Below are positions 47,241 through 56,124 of a stretch of DNA of 64,000 nt, in pieces. Below the pieces are notes generated by a model that ran no database searches, was not told the origin of the DNA, and was given only the letters and a program-made list of their open reading frames with translations. The translations under genes and the position numbers were made by a program. Source of the stretch: Brucella sp. 21LCYQ03 (lineage in GTDB: Bacteria; Pseudomonadota; Alphaproteobacteria; Rhizobiales; Rhizobiaceae); NCBI RefSeq assembly GCF_023554105.1, contig NZ_JAMJWE010000016.1:1-64000 (forward strand). Reading direction: 5' to 3'. Each line of letters begins with the position of its first letter. The first letter of the stretch is position 1.

Positions 47241-48574
47241 TTAAGGTTGTTGTATTGAGCATTCTGCGTGCGAAAAATGCCGTTGCTGCGGTTGTTGGTT
47301 CGATGTTGCTGCTGGTGGCAGTGAGCCTGCCTGCCAATGCTATTGAAATTCAGGAAGTCGTTTCACCCAAAGGTATCAAGGCCTGGCTGGTTGAAGATAA
47401 TTCCGTACCGCTCGTTTCTATGCGCTTCTCATTTAAGGGCGGAGCTTCACAAGACCCATCTGGCAAGGAAGGTCTGGCCAATCTGATGACCGGGCTTTTC
47501 GATGAAGGCGCTGGCGATCTTGATTCGGATAGTTTTCAGGAACAGATCGATAATCTCGGTGGGGAAATGAGTTTCTCAGCGTCCCCGGATACGGTTTCAG
47601 GCAGCATTCGTATGCTGGCTGAGAACCGCAAACCTGTGACTGATCTGCTAGCGCTTTCGGTCAACAAACCGCGTTTTGATCAGGACGCGATTGATCGTAT
47701 CCGCCAGCAAGTGGTTGCAAGCCTCGAAGCATCGCAGCGCAATCCATCAACCATCGCATCGCGCAAATTTGCAGACGTGCTGTATGGCAATCACCCCTAT
47801 GCGCGTCCGGATGAAGGCACGGTTAAGTCGCTGCAATCAATCACACGCGATGATCTGGTGAATTTCCACCGTAAGAATTTCGCGCGCGACAAGCTGACCG
47901 TTGGCGTGGTCGGTTCGATTAATGCGAAAGACCTAGGCGAGATGCTCGATGAGGTCTTTGGCGATTTGCCAGCAACGGCGGAACTGGTGCCGGTGCCGGA
48001 TGCGAAGCTTGCGCTTGGCACCACAACCAGCCTCAGCTTTGACATGCCGCAGACGTCGATCAGCTTTGTTTATCCGGCTGTGCCGCGCAAGGATGATGAG
48101 TTTTTCGCGGCCTATCTGATGAACCACATTCTTGGTGGCGGTTTCACATCGCGTCTTTATGCGGAAGTGCGTGAAAAGCGTGGCCTCGCCTATTCGGTAT
48201 CGTCGTCCATGTCGTTGCGTGATCATGTTTCGGCACTGACAATTTCGACTGCTACACGACCAGAAAAAGCACAGGAATCGCTCAAGATTATTCGCGAGCA
48301 GGTTGCTAAGATGGCAAATGATGGCCCAACAGAAGCTGAACTTGCTGCCGCTAAAAGCTATCTCAAGGGCTCTTATGCTGTGAACAATCTCGATTCCTCC
48401 ATCTCGATTGCCGACACACTTGTTGGTCTTCAGGAAGCGGATCTTGATCGGGACTATATCGACAAGCGCAATGAATTGATCGATGCGGTGACGCTTGATC
48501 AGGTCAAAGCTATTGCCAAAAAGCTTTTGGAAGCAGAACCTGCAATTCTGATTTTCGGACCTGCGCAGTCCTAA
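47237..48574 (+). CDS. M16 family peptidase-like protein (non-catalytic partner)
   Basis: 445 residues. A Sec signal peptide (about 1-32) is followed by both M16 domains. The HxxEH motif is missing: the matching region reads G-L-A-N-L-M-T-G-L-F-D-E-G, so it cannot bind zinc. It resembles the inactive beta subunit of processing-peptidase-like heterodimers and is probably the partner of the gene just upstream. Start GTG 47237 has AGAAGGAG upstream and overlaps the previous stop (GTGA). Confidence 0.92.
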   Translation: MIKVVVLSILRAKNAVAAVVGSMLLLVAVSLPANAIEIQEVVSPKGIKAWLVEDNSVPLVSMRFSFKGGASQDPSGKEGLANLMTGLFDEGAGDLDSDSFQEQIDNLGGEMSFSASPDTVSGSIRMLAENRKPVTDLLALSVNKPRFDQDAIDRIRQQVVASLEASQRNPSTIASRKFADVLYGNHPYARPDEGTVKSLQSITRDDLVNFHRKNFARDKLTVGVVGSINAKDLGEMLDEVFGDLPATAELVPVPDAKLALGTTTSLSFDMPQTSISFVYPAVPRKDDEFFAAYLMNHILGGGFTSRLYAEVREKRGLAYSVSSSMSLRDHVSALTISTATRPEKAQESLKIIREQVAKMANDGPTEAELAAAKSYLKGSYAVNNLDSSISIADTLVGLQEADLDRDYIDKRNELIDAVTLDQVKAIAKKLLEAEPAILIFGPAQS

Positions 48575-48680
48575 AGCATGTCACGGAAAAGTGGGAACCG
48601 GTTTTCCGATGACGACATGCGTAAAAACAAGGAGCTAGAGCGAGCGCTGTGAATACGAATAAGCGCGACACGCTCTAAGC
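48574..48680. repeat. Palindromic intergenic repeat (Bru-RS/RIME-like)
   Basis: About 107 bases with two nested inverted repeats. GCATGTC (48576-48582) pairs with GACATGC (48614-48620), with GGAAAA/TTTTCC inside. TAGAGCG (48636-48642) pairs with CGCTCTA (48671-48677). Length and make-up resemble the palindromic elements known from Brucella and other Rhizobiales. It lies between the M16 pair and the patatin gene and may act as their terminator. Confidence 0.75.
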
Positions 48681-48703
48681 GCATACGGCGAGAGAAAAGC
48701 TTT

Positions 48704-49567
48704 ATGGATATGACACTACCAACATCTCCGCGTATCGCCGTCGCTTTTGGCGGCGGTGGTGCGCGTGGTATCGCCCATATCCATATTATCGAAGTGCTGG
48801 ACGAACTTGGCATTAAGCCAGTGGCGATCGCTGGCTCGTCCATTGGTTCGATCGTTGGCGCTGGCATGGCCAATGGCATGAGCGGTGCTGAAATTCATGA
48901 ATATATGGCGGCGATTTTTAATCGCCGTTCTGAAGTCGCCCGTCGCATGTGGCAAGCGCGGCCTGAACGCTGGGTGGAACTGCTTAAAGGCGGCTTCCGC
49001 GTCAGCCAGTTCAATCTTGAGAAGATATTAGACGTCTTTCTTCCGGCATCATTGCCTGAAAATGTCGAGCAGCTGAAAATTCCGATGAGCATAACGGCCT
49101 CTGATTTTCATGCGGCAACAGAACTCAAGATTGAACAGGGTGATCTACGTTCAGCCATTGCTGCATCCTGCGCTATCCCGCCTGTTTTCAGGCCCGTGCG
49201 TCGCGATGGGCGTATTCTGGTTGATGGCGGGCTGCTCAATCCGGTTCCGTTTGATCTGCTGTTCGATAAGGCAGACATTGTTATCGGCATAGACGTTGTT
49301 GGTGCGCCGGTTGGCCCCGATGATTATATGCCAACCACGATGGAAGCCGTCATGGGAGCCAACCAGCTCACCATGTGCTCCATCATTGAGAATAAGTTCC
49401 GCAACCGTCCGCCGCATATTTTCCTGCGTCCGAATGTGGAGCGGATTGGCCTGCTCGATTTCCTGAAATTCGAGCAGATACTGTCGCAAACAGCACCCAT
49501 TCGCGAAGAACTGAAACAGGCATTAGATACGGTTTTGAGCGGCAAGCCAGCGGCTGCCGCTTCCTGA
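48704..49567 (+). CDS. Patatin-like phospholipase
   Basis: 287 residues with the full patatin set: oxyanion hole G-G-G-G-A-R-G near residue 17, nucleophile G-S-S-I-G-S near 45, and the dyad Asp in D-G-G-L-L-N near 173. It belongs to the RssA-like bacterial branch, which lacks a signal peptide and hydrolyses acyl esters. Substrate unknown. A palindromic repeat lies just upstream. It is convergent with the antiporter gene two bases away. Confidence 0.92.
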   Translation: MDMTLPTSPRIAVAFGGGGARGIAHIHIIEVLDELGIKPVAIAGSSIGSIVGAGMANGMSGAEIHEYMAAIFNRRSEVARRMWQARPERWVELLKGGFRVSQFNLEKILDVFLPASLPENVEQLKIPMSITASDFHAATELKIEQGDLRSAIAASCAIPPVFRPVRRDGRILVDGGLLNPVPFDLLFDKADIVIGIDVVGAPVGPDDYMPTTMEAVMGANQLTMCSIIENKFRNRPPHIFLRPNVERIGLLDFLKFEQILSQTAPIREELKQALDTVLSGKPAAAAS

Positions 49568-49568
49568 T

Positions 49569-51401
49569 TTATTCAGCCGCGACCGCGGCTGAAGATGCGC
49601 TTTCATCCATATCATGTCCGCCCTTGTCGATACGCTGACCTTCGCGTGCGGGTTTCACCAATGGTTCCGGTGTAACTGGCTTGTTGAAGAGCAGGTGGCG
49701 GCCTGCCATGATCCCTTCCGATGCCTGCACATGCAGACGATCTTCGTCGCGCTGGCGCACATCTTCGCGAATGTTATAGGCTTCCGCTTCCGATACGCCC
49801 AAGCCTTCCAAAGTGCGCTGACCAAACAAAAGGCCCGACTCAAAAGTTTCGCGCAGTTCATATTCCACGCCTTGCGCACGCAGTTGCAGCGTGTGTTCAC
49901 GGTCATAAGAACGAACAAACAGACGTACATCCGGATATTCAGACTGGATCAGATTGACGATGCGGTTGGTGATTTCCTTTTTATGCGTACAAACAGCCAC
50001 GAGTTTAGCCTTACGTATGCCTGCCGCTTCCAACACATCCTTGCGGGTGCCATCGCCAAAATAAATGCGGAAACCAAATTTCCCGGCAGCACGAACGCGA
50101 TTGGGCGAGTTGTCGATCACCGTCACATCTATGCCGCCTGCGAGCAGTATCTGCGCCGAAATCTGTCCGTAGCGCGAAAAGCCGATCATTAGAACGTCAG
50201 CGCCCGCACCATCGAAATCTTCTTCGATAATCTCCTCGGTCTTTTCCTTGATAAGGAGTTTCGAGCCGATGAGAACAGAGAGCGGAGTTAGTGCCATCGA
50301 GACGGTCACAGCTGCAACAAGTTCAGAACTCAGTGCATTTGAAATGACGGCTGCGGCGGCTGCTGCCGAGAAAAGCACAAATGCGAACTCGCCGCCCTGC
50401 GGCAGAAGAAACGCAACCCGGATGGCATCATTGTGCTTCGAGCGGAATATACGGCACAAAATGTAAGTGATTGCCGCTTTGACGATCATGAAAATCGGAA
50501 CAGCAATCAGGATTGTCTGCCAGTATTGCAGAATAACTGTGAGGTTGAGCGAGAGACCGACAGCCACGAAGAACAGACCAAGAAAGATACCGCGGAACGG
50601 TTCAATATCGGCTTCAAGCTCGTGACGATAGGACGATTCAGCCAGAAGCACGCCTGCAATAAACGCGCCCATAGCCATTGAAAGCCCGGCGGCTTGCAGC
50701 AGACTTGCCGACCCCAGCACTACAAACAGGGCGGCTGCGATCATGACCTCGCGCGCGCCAGTATTGGCAATAATCCGGAACATTGGGTTGATCAGATAGC
50801 GCCCGGCGATAACAAGCGCCGCAATGGCTGCGATAGCCGTTGCAAGATGAAAACCCGCACTGGCTTGGGACGGTTCATTTGGGGAAAGTGCTGGAATGAT
50901 CGCCAGAATCGGCACAATTGCGAGATCCTGAAACAACAGAATCGCGAAAGCGCGCTGTCCATGCTTCTGGTTGGTTTCCGCGCGGTCTTCCAACACCTGC
51001 ATGGCAAAGGCCGTCGATGACAGGGCAAGACCAAAGCCGATTATAATCGCCGCTTCAGTGGTCAAACCTGCAAGGTAGATGCCGAGTGCTGCAAGGGCTG
51101 AACCTGTGAGTATGACTTGCGCCGCACCAAGACCAAAGATTGCATGACGCAAAGCCCACAGACGCGAGGGCTTTAATTCAAGCCCGATGACGAACAGTAG
51201 AAAGACGACGCCAAGCTCTGAGAAATGCAGCAAGTCTTCGCCATCGGAGATGAGACGTGCCACCGGGCCGATCACAATACCCGCTGCGAGATAGCCGAGA
51301 ACAGTCCCAAGGCCGAGCCGTTTGAACAGCGGAGCCGCGATAATCGCGCCGCCCAGAATCATCAGCGCTTGTAAGTAGAGACTTCCGCCAGTTGGGACCA
51401 T
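49569..51401 (-). CDS. CPA2 monovalent cation:proton antiporter (KefB/KefC type)
   Basis: 610 residues. The N-terminal exchanger has about 12-13 membrane segments (about 8-390). A RCK/TrkA-N domain (about 405-520) contains V-L-M-I-G-F-S-R-Y-G-Q near 412. The C-terminal tail is charged. It resembles Kef potassium efflux systems, but no ancillary KefF/KefG gene is adjacent. ATG 51401 is taken as start, since the 16 residues from 51449 are polar and add nothing to the first membrane segment. Confidence 0.9.
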   Translation of the reverse strand: MVPTGGSLYLQALMILGGAIIAAPLFKRLGLGTVLGYLAAGIVIGPVARLISDGEDLLHFSELGVVFLLFVIGLELKPSRLWALRHAIFGLGAAQVILTGSALAALGIYLAGLTTEAAIIIGFGLALSSTAFAMQVLEDRAETNQKHGQRAFAILLFQDLAIVPILAIIPALSPNEPSQASAGFHLATAIAAIAALVIAGRYLINPMFRIIANTGAREVMIAAALFVVLGSASLLQAAGLSMAMGAFIAGVLLAESSYRHELEADIEPFRGIFLGLFFVAVGLSLNLTVILQYWQTILIAVPIFMIVKAAITYILCRIFRSKHNDAIRVAFLLPQGGEFAFVLFSAAAAAAVISNALSSELVAAVTVSMALTPLSVLIGSKLLIKEKTEEIIEEDFDGAGADVLMIGFSRYGQISAQILLAGGIDVTVIDNSPNRVRAAGKFGFRIYFGDGTRKDVLEAAGIRKAKLVAVCTHKKEITNRIVNLIQSEYPDVRLFVRSYDREHTLQLRAQGVEYELRETFESGLLFGQRTLEGLGVSEAEAYNIREDVRQRDEDRLHVQASEGIMAGRHLLFNKPVTPEPLVKPAREGQRIDKGGHDMDESASSAAVAAE

Positions 51402-51599
51402 GATATGCTCTTGGATTCCGAAGAATGTGAGGGCTTCCCTTGAAGCCATCGGATTTCAGCAATATAGAAACACGATATGTCTCTAATCAGTCCGATGTCG
51501 AATAATTTGACATAAGTTTTTTGCAAATTCCGATTACGGCTGGTTACATAGCGTGGTTTCCTACTGGACCCAACGTTAATTTCAATCTTGGATTATACA

Positions 51600-52943
51600 A
51601 TGATTTCAGACAGTTCATCGGGTAAACTTGTTGATCGCGCAGCGCAGCTGGTGGCTGCTGCAAAGCGCGCCGGAGCAGATCACGCTGACGCAGTTGTGAT
51701 CCGCGCCCGCTCGGTGAGTGTCTCGGTCCGGCTTGGTAAGGTTGAGGGAACCGAATCGTCCGAAAGCGATGACTTTTCTCTGCGGGTCTTTGTCGGTCGC
51801 CGCATTGCCAGTGTTTCGGCCAATGCAGGCAGCAATCCGGATCAACTGGCAGAGCGTGCTGTGGCCATGGCGCGGGTTGCACCGGAAGATCCGTTTGAGC
51901 AATTGGCTGATCCTGATCTGCTGGTGAAACAGCCGCGTGATCTCGATCTTTATGACGCGACCGAAATTGATACGGCACGGCTGACAGCCGATGCGCTGGC
52001 GACAGAAGAGGCAGCGCGTGCGGTTGCTGGTGTGACCAATTCGGGTGGCGCAGGCACATCGCGCAGCATGGGTGGTCTGGTGCTTGTCACATCGTTCGGG
52101 TTTTCTGGTGAATATGCGGCAACGCGTTTTGGCCGCTCGGTGTCTGCGATTGCAGGCGAGGGCACAAAGATGGAGCGCGATTATGATTTCAGCTCGCGCC
52201 TGCATTTCGCTGATCTTGATACGCCTGAAAATATTGGCCGTAGTGCTGGCGAACGCGCTGTTCGTCGTCTAGGAGCGCGGCAAGCCAAAACAGGACCAGT
52301 CAATGTTGTGTTCGATCCGCGTTTGGCACGCGGTATTGCAGGGCATCTTGCAAGTGCGATCAATGGCGCGTCTGTCGCGCGTAAGACCAGTTTTTTGCGC
52401 GATAGTCTCGGCAAGCAGATTCTGAAATCAGGCATCAATGTCACCGATAATCCTTTGCGCATTCGCGGTTCCTCGTCGCGTCCGTTTGATGGCGAAGGCA
52501 TTGAAGGCCAGCCGCTCACAGTGGTTGAGAACGGTGTACTCGCACATTGGCTGCTTTCCGGGTCGAGTGCACGTGAACTTGGTCTTGTTGGCAATGGGCG
52601 CGGTGTGCGTTCGGGTTCTGGCGTATCGCCTGCCTCAACCAACTTTGCGATTGAGCCGGGTCTTGAGACACCGGAGGCGCTCATTCGTGCGCTTGGCACC
52701 GGCTTTTACGTGACGGAAGTCTTCGGTCAGGGCGTCGATATGATCACTGGACAATATAGCCGTGGCGCGTCGGGCTTCTGGATCGAAAACGGAGAGCTGG
52801 CTTATCCGGTGAGTGAGGTAACGATTGCGTCCAATCTCAAAGATATGTTCCTAAACATGACTCCCGCTTCCGATATTGACCGGAACTTTGGCATGACGGC
52901 CCCGACACTCGTGATTGAAGGCATGACCCTTGCCGGAAATTGA
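51600..52943 (+). CDS. pmbA: PmbA/TldE metalloprotease-family protein
   Basis: 447 residues. It belongs to the TldD/PmbA family. PmbA (TldE) is the non-catalytic partner of the metallopeptidase TldD, which processes peptides and antibiotic precursors. The conserved N-terminal region R-A-R-S-V-S-V-S-V-R-L-G, N-S-G-G-A-G-T, and the C-terminal Y-S-R-G-A-S-G-F-W-I-E-N-G are visible. ATG 51600 is the start; TTG 51588 is in frame. The tldD gene is not in the window. The next gene overlaps its end by 14 bases. Confidence 0.93.
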   Translation: MISDSSSGKLVDRAAQLVAAAKRAGADHADAVVIRARSVSVSVRLGKVEGTESSESDDFSLRVFVGRRIASVSANAGSNPDQLAERAVAMARVAPEDPFEQLADPDLLVKQPRDLDLYDATEIDTARLTADALATEEAARAVAGVTNSGGAGTSRSMGGLVLVTSFGFSGEYAATRFGRSVSAIAGEGTKMERDYDFSSRLHFADLDTPENIGRSAGERAVRRLGARQAKTGPVNVVFDPRLARGIAGHLASAINGASVARKTSFLRDSLGKQILKSGINVTDNPLRIRGSSSRPFDGEGIEGQPLTVVENGVLAHWLLSGSSARELGLVGNGRGVRSGSGVSPASTNFAIEPGLETPEALIRALGTGFYVTEVFGQGVDMITGQYSRGASGFWIENGELAYPVSEVTIASNLKDMFLNMTPASDIDRNFGMTAPTLVIEGMTLAGN

Positions 52944-53739
52944 GAAGCGAAAAGACATTCAGAACGAACTTGAACTTCTGCGTCACGCAGCGCGTGAGGC
53001 AGGCCGCATAGCTATGCGGTATTTCGGCCAGTCGCCGGAGGTCTGGTTCAAGGAAGGTCAGTCGCCAGTTAGTGAAGCCGACTTCGCGGTCGATACCTAT
53101 CTAAAGCAGGTTTTGCTCGAAGCACGGCCTGATTATGGCTGGATTTCAGAAGAAACGACAGATGATCGTGCGGATGCGGTGCGCCGTCGTTCTTTTGTGA
53201 TTGATCCGATTGATGGAACACGCGGTTTCATTAATGGGCAGTCTCAATGGTGCGTAAGTCTCGCAATTGTCGAAGATGGCAAACCGATTGCCGGGGTGCT
53301 GCAATGCCCGGTGCTAAACGAAGTTATTGAAGCTGGCAAAGGCTTTGGTGCCTCGCAAAATGGATTGCCGGTCCAGACGCGCTTGCCGCCGCCCGGTGAA
53401 AAAATTGCGATGGCCTCGGCAAAACGCATGGTTGATGTGTTGCCGGAAGGCTGGCGCGACCGCGTGATTGTCCATCCATATGTGCCATCGCTTGCTTACC
53501 GGATTGCGATGGTGGCACGCGGCGATATTGCTGGCACCTTCATTCGGCCAAATTCGCATGATTGGGACTTGGCTGCAGCTGATCTGATCTTAAGTGAGTC
53601 GGGCGGGGCGTTGCTCAATCACGATGCTCAGCCGCTTCACTATGGTGGACCAACGTTGCAACACGGAGCATTGGTGGCTTCTAGCGGAAACCTTTTGCAG
53701 GAAATGTTGAGTGTTGTAGCCGACTGGCCATTGAGCTAA
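52930..53739 (+). CDS. Inositol monophosphatase family protein (CysQ/HisN-like)
   Basis: 269 residues. The metal-binding motifs are S-E-E-T near 73, D-P-I-D-G-T near 97 and H-D-W-D-L-A near 214. The family includes inositol-phosphatases, 3'(2'),5'-bisphosphate nucleotidase (CysQ) and histidinol-phosphatase, and position alone does not decide. The start is a TTG at 52930 overlapping pmbA; no ATG is available before the conserved region, and GAAGG lies eight bases upstream. Confidence 0.88.
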   Translation: MPEIEKRKDIQNELELLRHAAREAGRIAMRYFGQSPEVWFKEGQSPVSEADFAVDTYLKQVLLEARPDYGWISEETTDDRADAVRRRSFVIDPIDGTRGFINGQSQWCVSLAIVEDGKPIAGVLQCPVLNEVIEAGKGFGASQNGLPVQTRLPPPGEKIAMASAKRMVDVLPEGWRDRVIVHPYVPSLAYRIAMVARGDIAGTFIRPNSHDWDLAAADLILSESGGALLNHDAQPLHYGGPTLQHGALVASSGNLLQEMLSVVADWPLS

Positions 53740-53776
53740 TCATGCCGCAAAACAAGTAATTTCAAGGGATATTATA

Positions 53777-54028
53777 ATGAGCGTCGAAGGCGACAAGAAG
53801 CAGCTTCTTCATCTGGTATTTGGCGGCGAGCTGAAAAAGCTTGGGACCGTTCAGTTCCGCGATCTCGATAATCTAGACGTCGTTGGTATCTACCCGGATT
53901 ATGAATCGGCCAAGACTGCATGGAAATCCAAGGCGCAGCAGACCGTTGATAACGCACATATGCGTTATTTCATCGTGCATTTGCACCGTCTGCTTGATCC
54001 GGAAGGCGTCGATCTGAAAGCGGAATAA
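53777..54028 (+). CDS. DUF4170 small protein
   Basis: 83 residues matching DUF4170, with F-G-G-E-L near 15, then V-V-G-I-Y-P-D-Y and H-M-R-Y-F-I-V-H-L-H-R-L-L-D-P. AAGGGATATTATA precedes the start. The domain is found mainly in alphaproteobacteria; in Brucellaceae I recall it beside waaA. Function unknown. It lies in a closely spaced run of plus-strand genes with DUF374, waaA and lpxK. Confidence 0.85.
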   Translation: MSVEGDKKQLLHLVFGGELKKLGTVQFRDLDNLDVVGIYPDYESAKTAWKSKAQQTVDNAHMRYFIVHLHRLLDPEGVDLKAE

Positions 54029-54032
54029 ACGC

Positions 54033-54785
54033 TTGTCTGGTTCACGCGACCGTTCTGATGGCTTCGCCAAGCGCTTGTGGCGCCGCATTCGCGGCCCGCT
54101 TGCGCGTTCGGCTGTGGTTAAATCTGCGCTTGTGCAGTTAATTTCAGCCTATCTGAAATTCGTACGCCTGACCAATCCGCCGCGCAAAGGTTCTGCGGAT
54201 ATCAAGGTTCTTTTGCGCGAGAATAGCCCCTCGATCATAACCTTCTGGCACGGTCAGCACATCATGGCGCCTGTCGTGCGTCCGCATGATTTGGCTGTCG
54301 TTGCCATGTTTTCGCGCAGCGCGGATGCAGAACTGAACGCGCGTATTGCCGAGAAATTCGGTTTTATCACCGTGCGCGGCTCTGGTGGACGCGGCGAAGG
54401 GAATTCAGCGAAAAAAGGTGGTGCGCGCGCACTTCTGACATTGAAAAATGCGTTGAAAAAGGGACAATCGGCATCGATGATTGCCGATATTGCTCATGGC
54501 ACGGCGCGGGAAGCGGGTGAGGGTATTATTTTGCTGGCCAAGCTTTCTGGCCGACCAATAATGCCTTTTGCATATGCTTTTTCGCGGAATCATGTTTTGC
54601 ATAAGACATGGGATAAGACCACTATTCCATTACCGTTCGGACGCTCGATGATTGTGTGCGGAGAGCCTGTCTGGGTGGATGAAAATGCCGATGAGGCACA
54701 ACTGGAAGAAAAGCGCATGGAACTGACGCGACAGCTGAATGACGCGACGAACAGAGCCTATGCTGCATTGGAGGCAGGTAAATGA
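54033..54785 (+). CDS. DUF374 family protein, lysophospholipid acyltransferase-like
   Basis: 250 residues. F-W-H-G-Q-H near 72 and G-S-G-G-R-G-E-G near 112 are family landmarks. D-I-A-H-G-T-A-R-E-A-G-E-G-I-I-L-L-A near 150 matches the region conserved in DUF374. The family is distantly related to LpxL/PlsC acyltransferases. The start is a TTG at 54033 because no ATG precedes the conserved part. It overlaps waaA by four bases (ATGA), so a role in lipid A or phospholipid modification is likely (inference). Confidence 0.85.
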   Translation: MSGSRDRSDGFAKRLWRRIRGPLARSAVVKSALVQLISAYLKFVRLTNPPRKGSADIKVLLRENSPSIITFWHGQHIMAPVVRPHDLAVVAMFSRSADAELNARIAEKFGFITVRGSGGRGEGNSAKKGGARALLTLKNALKKGQSASMIADIAHGTAREAGEGIILLAKLSGRPIMPFAYAFSRNHVLHKTWDKTTIPLPFGRSMIVCGEPVWVDENADEAQLEEKRMELTRQLNDATNRAYAALEAGK

Positions 54786-56122
54786 GTGAACGATGGGCGC
54801 GAAACATGTTGTCGGCCTATCGCATGCTCGGCTCTGCCGCTTATCCCTTTATCGGAACTTATATTTCTTACCGGGCCTCGCGTGGCAAGGAAGAACGCGC
54901 ACGTCGCGGCGAACGCTATGGCAAGACCTCTATCGCTCGTCCGCAAGGTCCGGTGATCTGGGCGCATGCTGCCAGTGTGGGTGAATCGGTTGCGATGGCA
55001 CCACTGATCGAAAGCATTGCCTCGACTGGCATCCATATCGTTATGACGACCGGGACAGTGACTTCTGCAAAGCTTGTTGCCGATCAGCTCGGTGATCAGG
55101 TCATTCACCAATATGCGCCACTTGATCTGCAACCGGCAGTCAATAATTTTCTCGATCACTGGAAGCCTGATCTGGTTATTGGCTGTGAATCCGAGATATG
55201 GCCTGCAACTGTGCTTTCACTTGGCACACGGCATATTCCGCAAGTTCTCGTCAATGGTCGCCTTTCCGACCGCTCGTTCGCGTCATGGCAGAAGCGACCG
55301 GAACTAGCAGAGGCACTGTTTGAAAATTTCGCGCATGTGATTGCGCAATCTGAACTCGATGGTGAGCGTTTCCGGACACTTGGCGCACGGCCTGTCAGTG
55401 TTTCTGGCAATCTTAAGGTTGATACAGCTCCGGCTCCAGCCGACCCGCGGGTACTGGCTGCATTCCAGCATCAGATTGGTGGACGTCGCACCTGGGCAGC
55501 GATCTCGACACATGACGGTGAAGAGGAAATTGCCGCCGAAGTGCATCAGATGCTGAAAGTACGTTATCCGCGTTTGGTAACAATTATCGTGCCGCGTCAT
55601 CCAAATAGGGCAGAGGCTATTGAAGCTATGCTTGCTGAAAAAGGCTTGAAGGTTGCAGCGCGCAGCCGTGGCGATGTGATTGAAGCAGACACCGATATTC
55701 TGCTGGGTGATACGATCGGCGAAATGGGGCTTTATCTGCAACTCACTGAAGTTGTCTTCATCGGTAACTCGTTGACCAAAGAAGGCGGTCACAATCCGCT
55801 GGAACCGGCGATGATGGGAACTGCTGTTCTTACTGGCAAGAATGTTCAAAACTTCCGTGATTCTTTCCAGCGCCTCATTAAGAATGGTGGCGCGCGTGTT
55901 GTGAAAGATCGCAATATGCTCGCAGGCGCAATCAATTTTCTCTTCAACAACCCCGAGCACCTGAACACGATGATCCGTGCGGGTGCTGATACGGTTAAAG
56001 ATATGCGCGGTGCGCTTAATCGGACGCTTAATTCGCTGGAACCATTCATTCAGCCGTTGGTGTTACAAGCGCAGTTGCCGGGAAATCGCAATGAAGCGGC
56101 TTTCATCCATGGCGGCATCTGA
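54782..56122 (+). CDS. waaA: 3-deoxy-D-manno-octulosonic acid transferase
   Basis: 446 residues of glycosyltransferase family 30. It adds Kdo from CMP-Kdo to lipid IVA at the inner membrane. W-A-H-A-A-S-V-G-E-S-V near 60 is the acceptor-side motif, and G-N-S-L-T-K-E-G-G-H-N-P-L-E-P near 325 the nucleotide-sugar motif. An N-terminal membrane-associated helix lies at about 6-28. It is the third of four closely spaced genes, with lpxK following directly. Confidence 0.95.
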   Translation: MSERWARNMLSAYRMLGSAAYPFIGTYISYRASRGKEERARRGERYGKTSIARPQGPVIWAHAASVGESVAMAPLIESIASTGIHIVMTTGTVTSAKLVADQLGDQVIHQYAPLDLQPAVNNFLDHWKPDLVIGCESEIWPATVLSLGTRHIPQVLVNGRLSDRSFASWQKRPELAEALFENFAHVIAQSELDGERFRTLGARPVSVSGNLKVDTAPAPADPRVLAAFQHQIGGRRTWAAISTHDGEEEIAAEVHQMLKVRYPRLVTIIVPRHPNRAEAIEAMLAEKGLKVAARSRGDVIEADTDILLGDTIGEMGLYLQLTEVVFIGNSLTKEGGHNPLEPAMMGTAVLTGKNVQNFRDSFQRLIKNGGARVVKDRNMLAGAINFLFNNPEHLNTMIRAGADTVKDMRGALNRTLNSLEPFIQPLVLQAQLPGNRNEAAFIHGGI

Positions 56123-56124
56123 AT

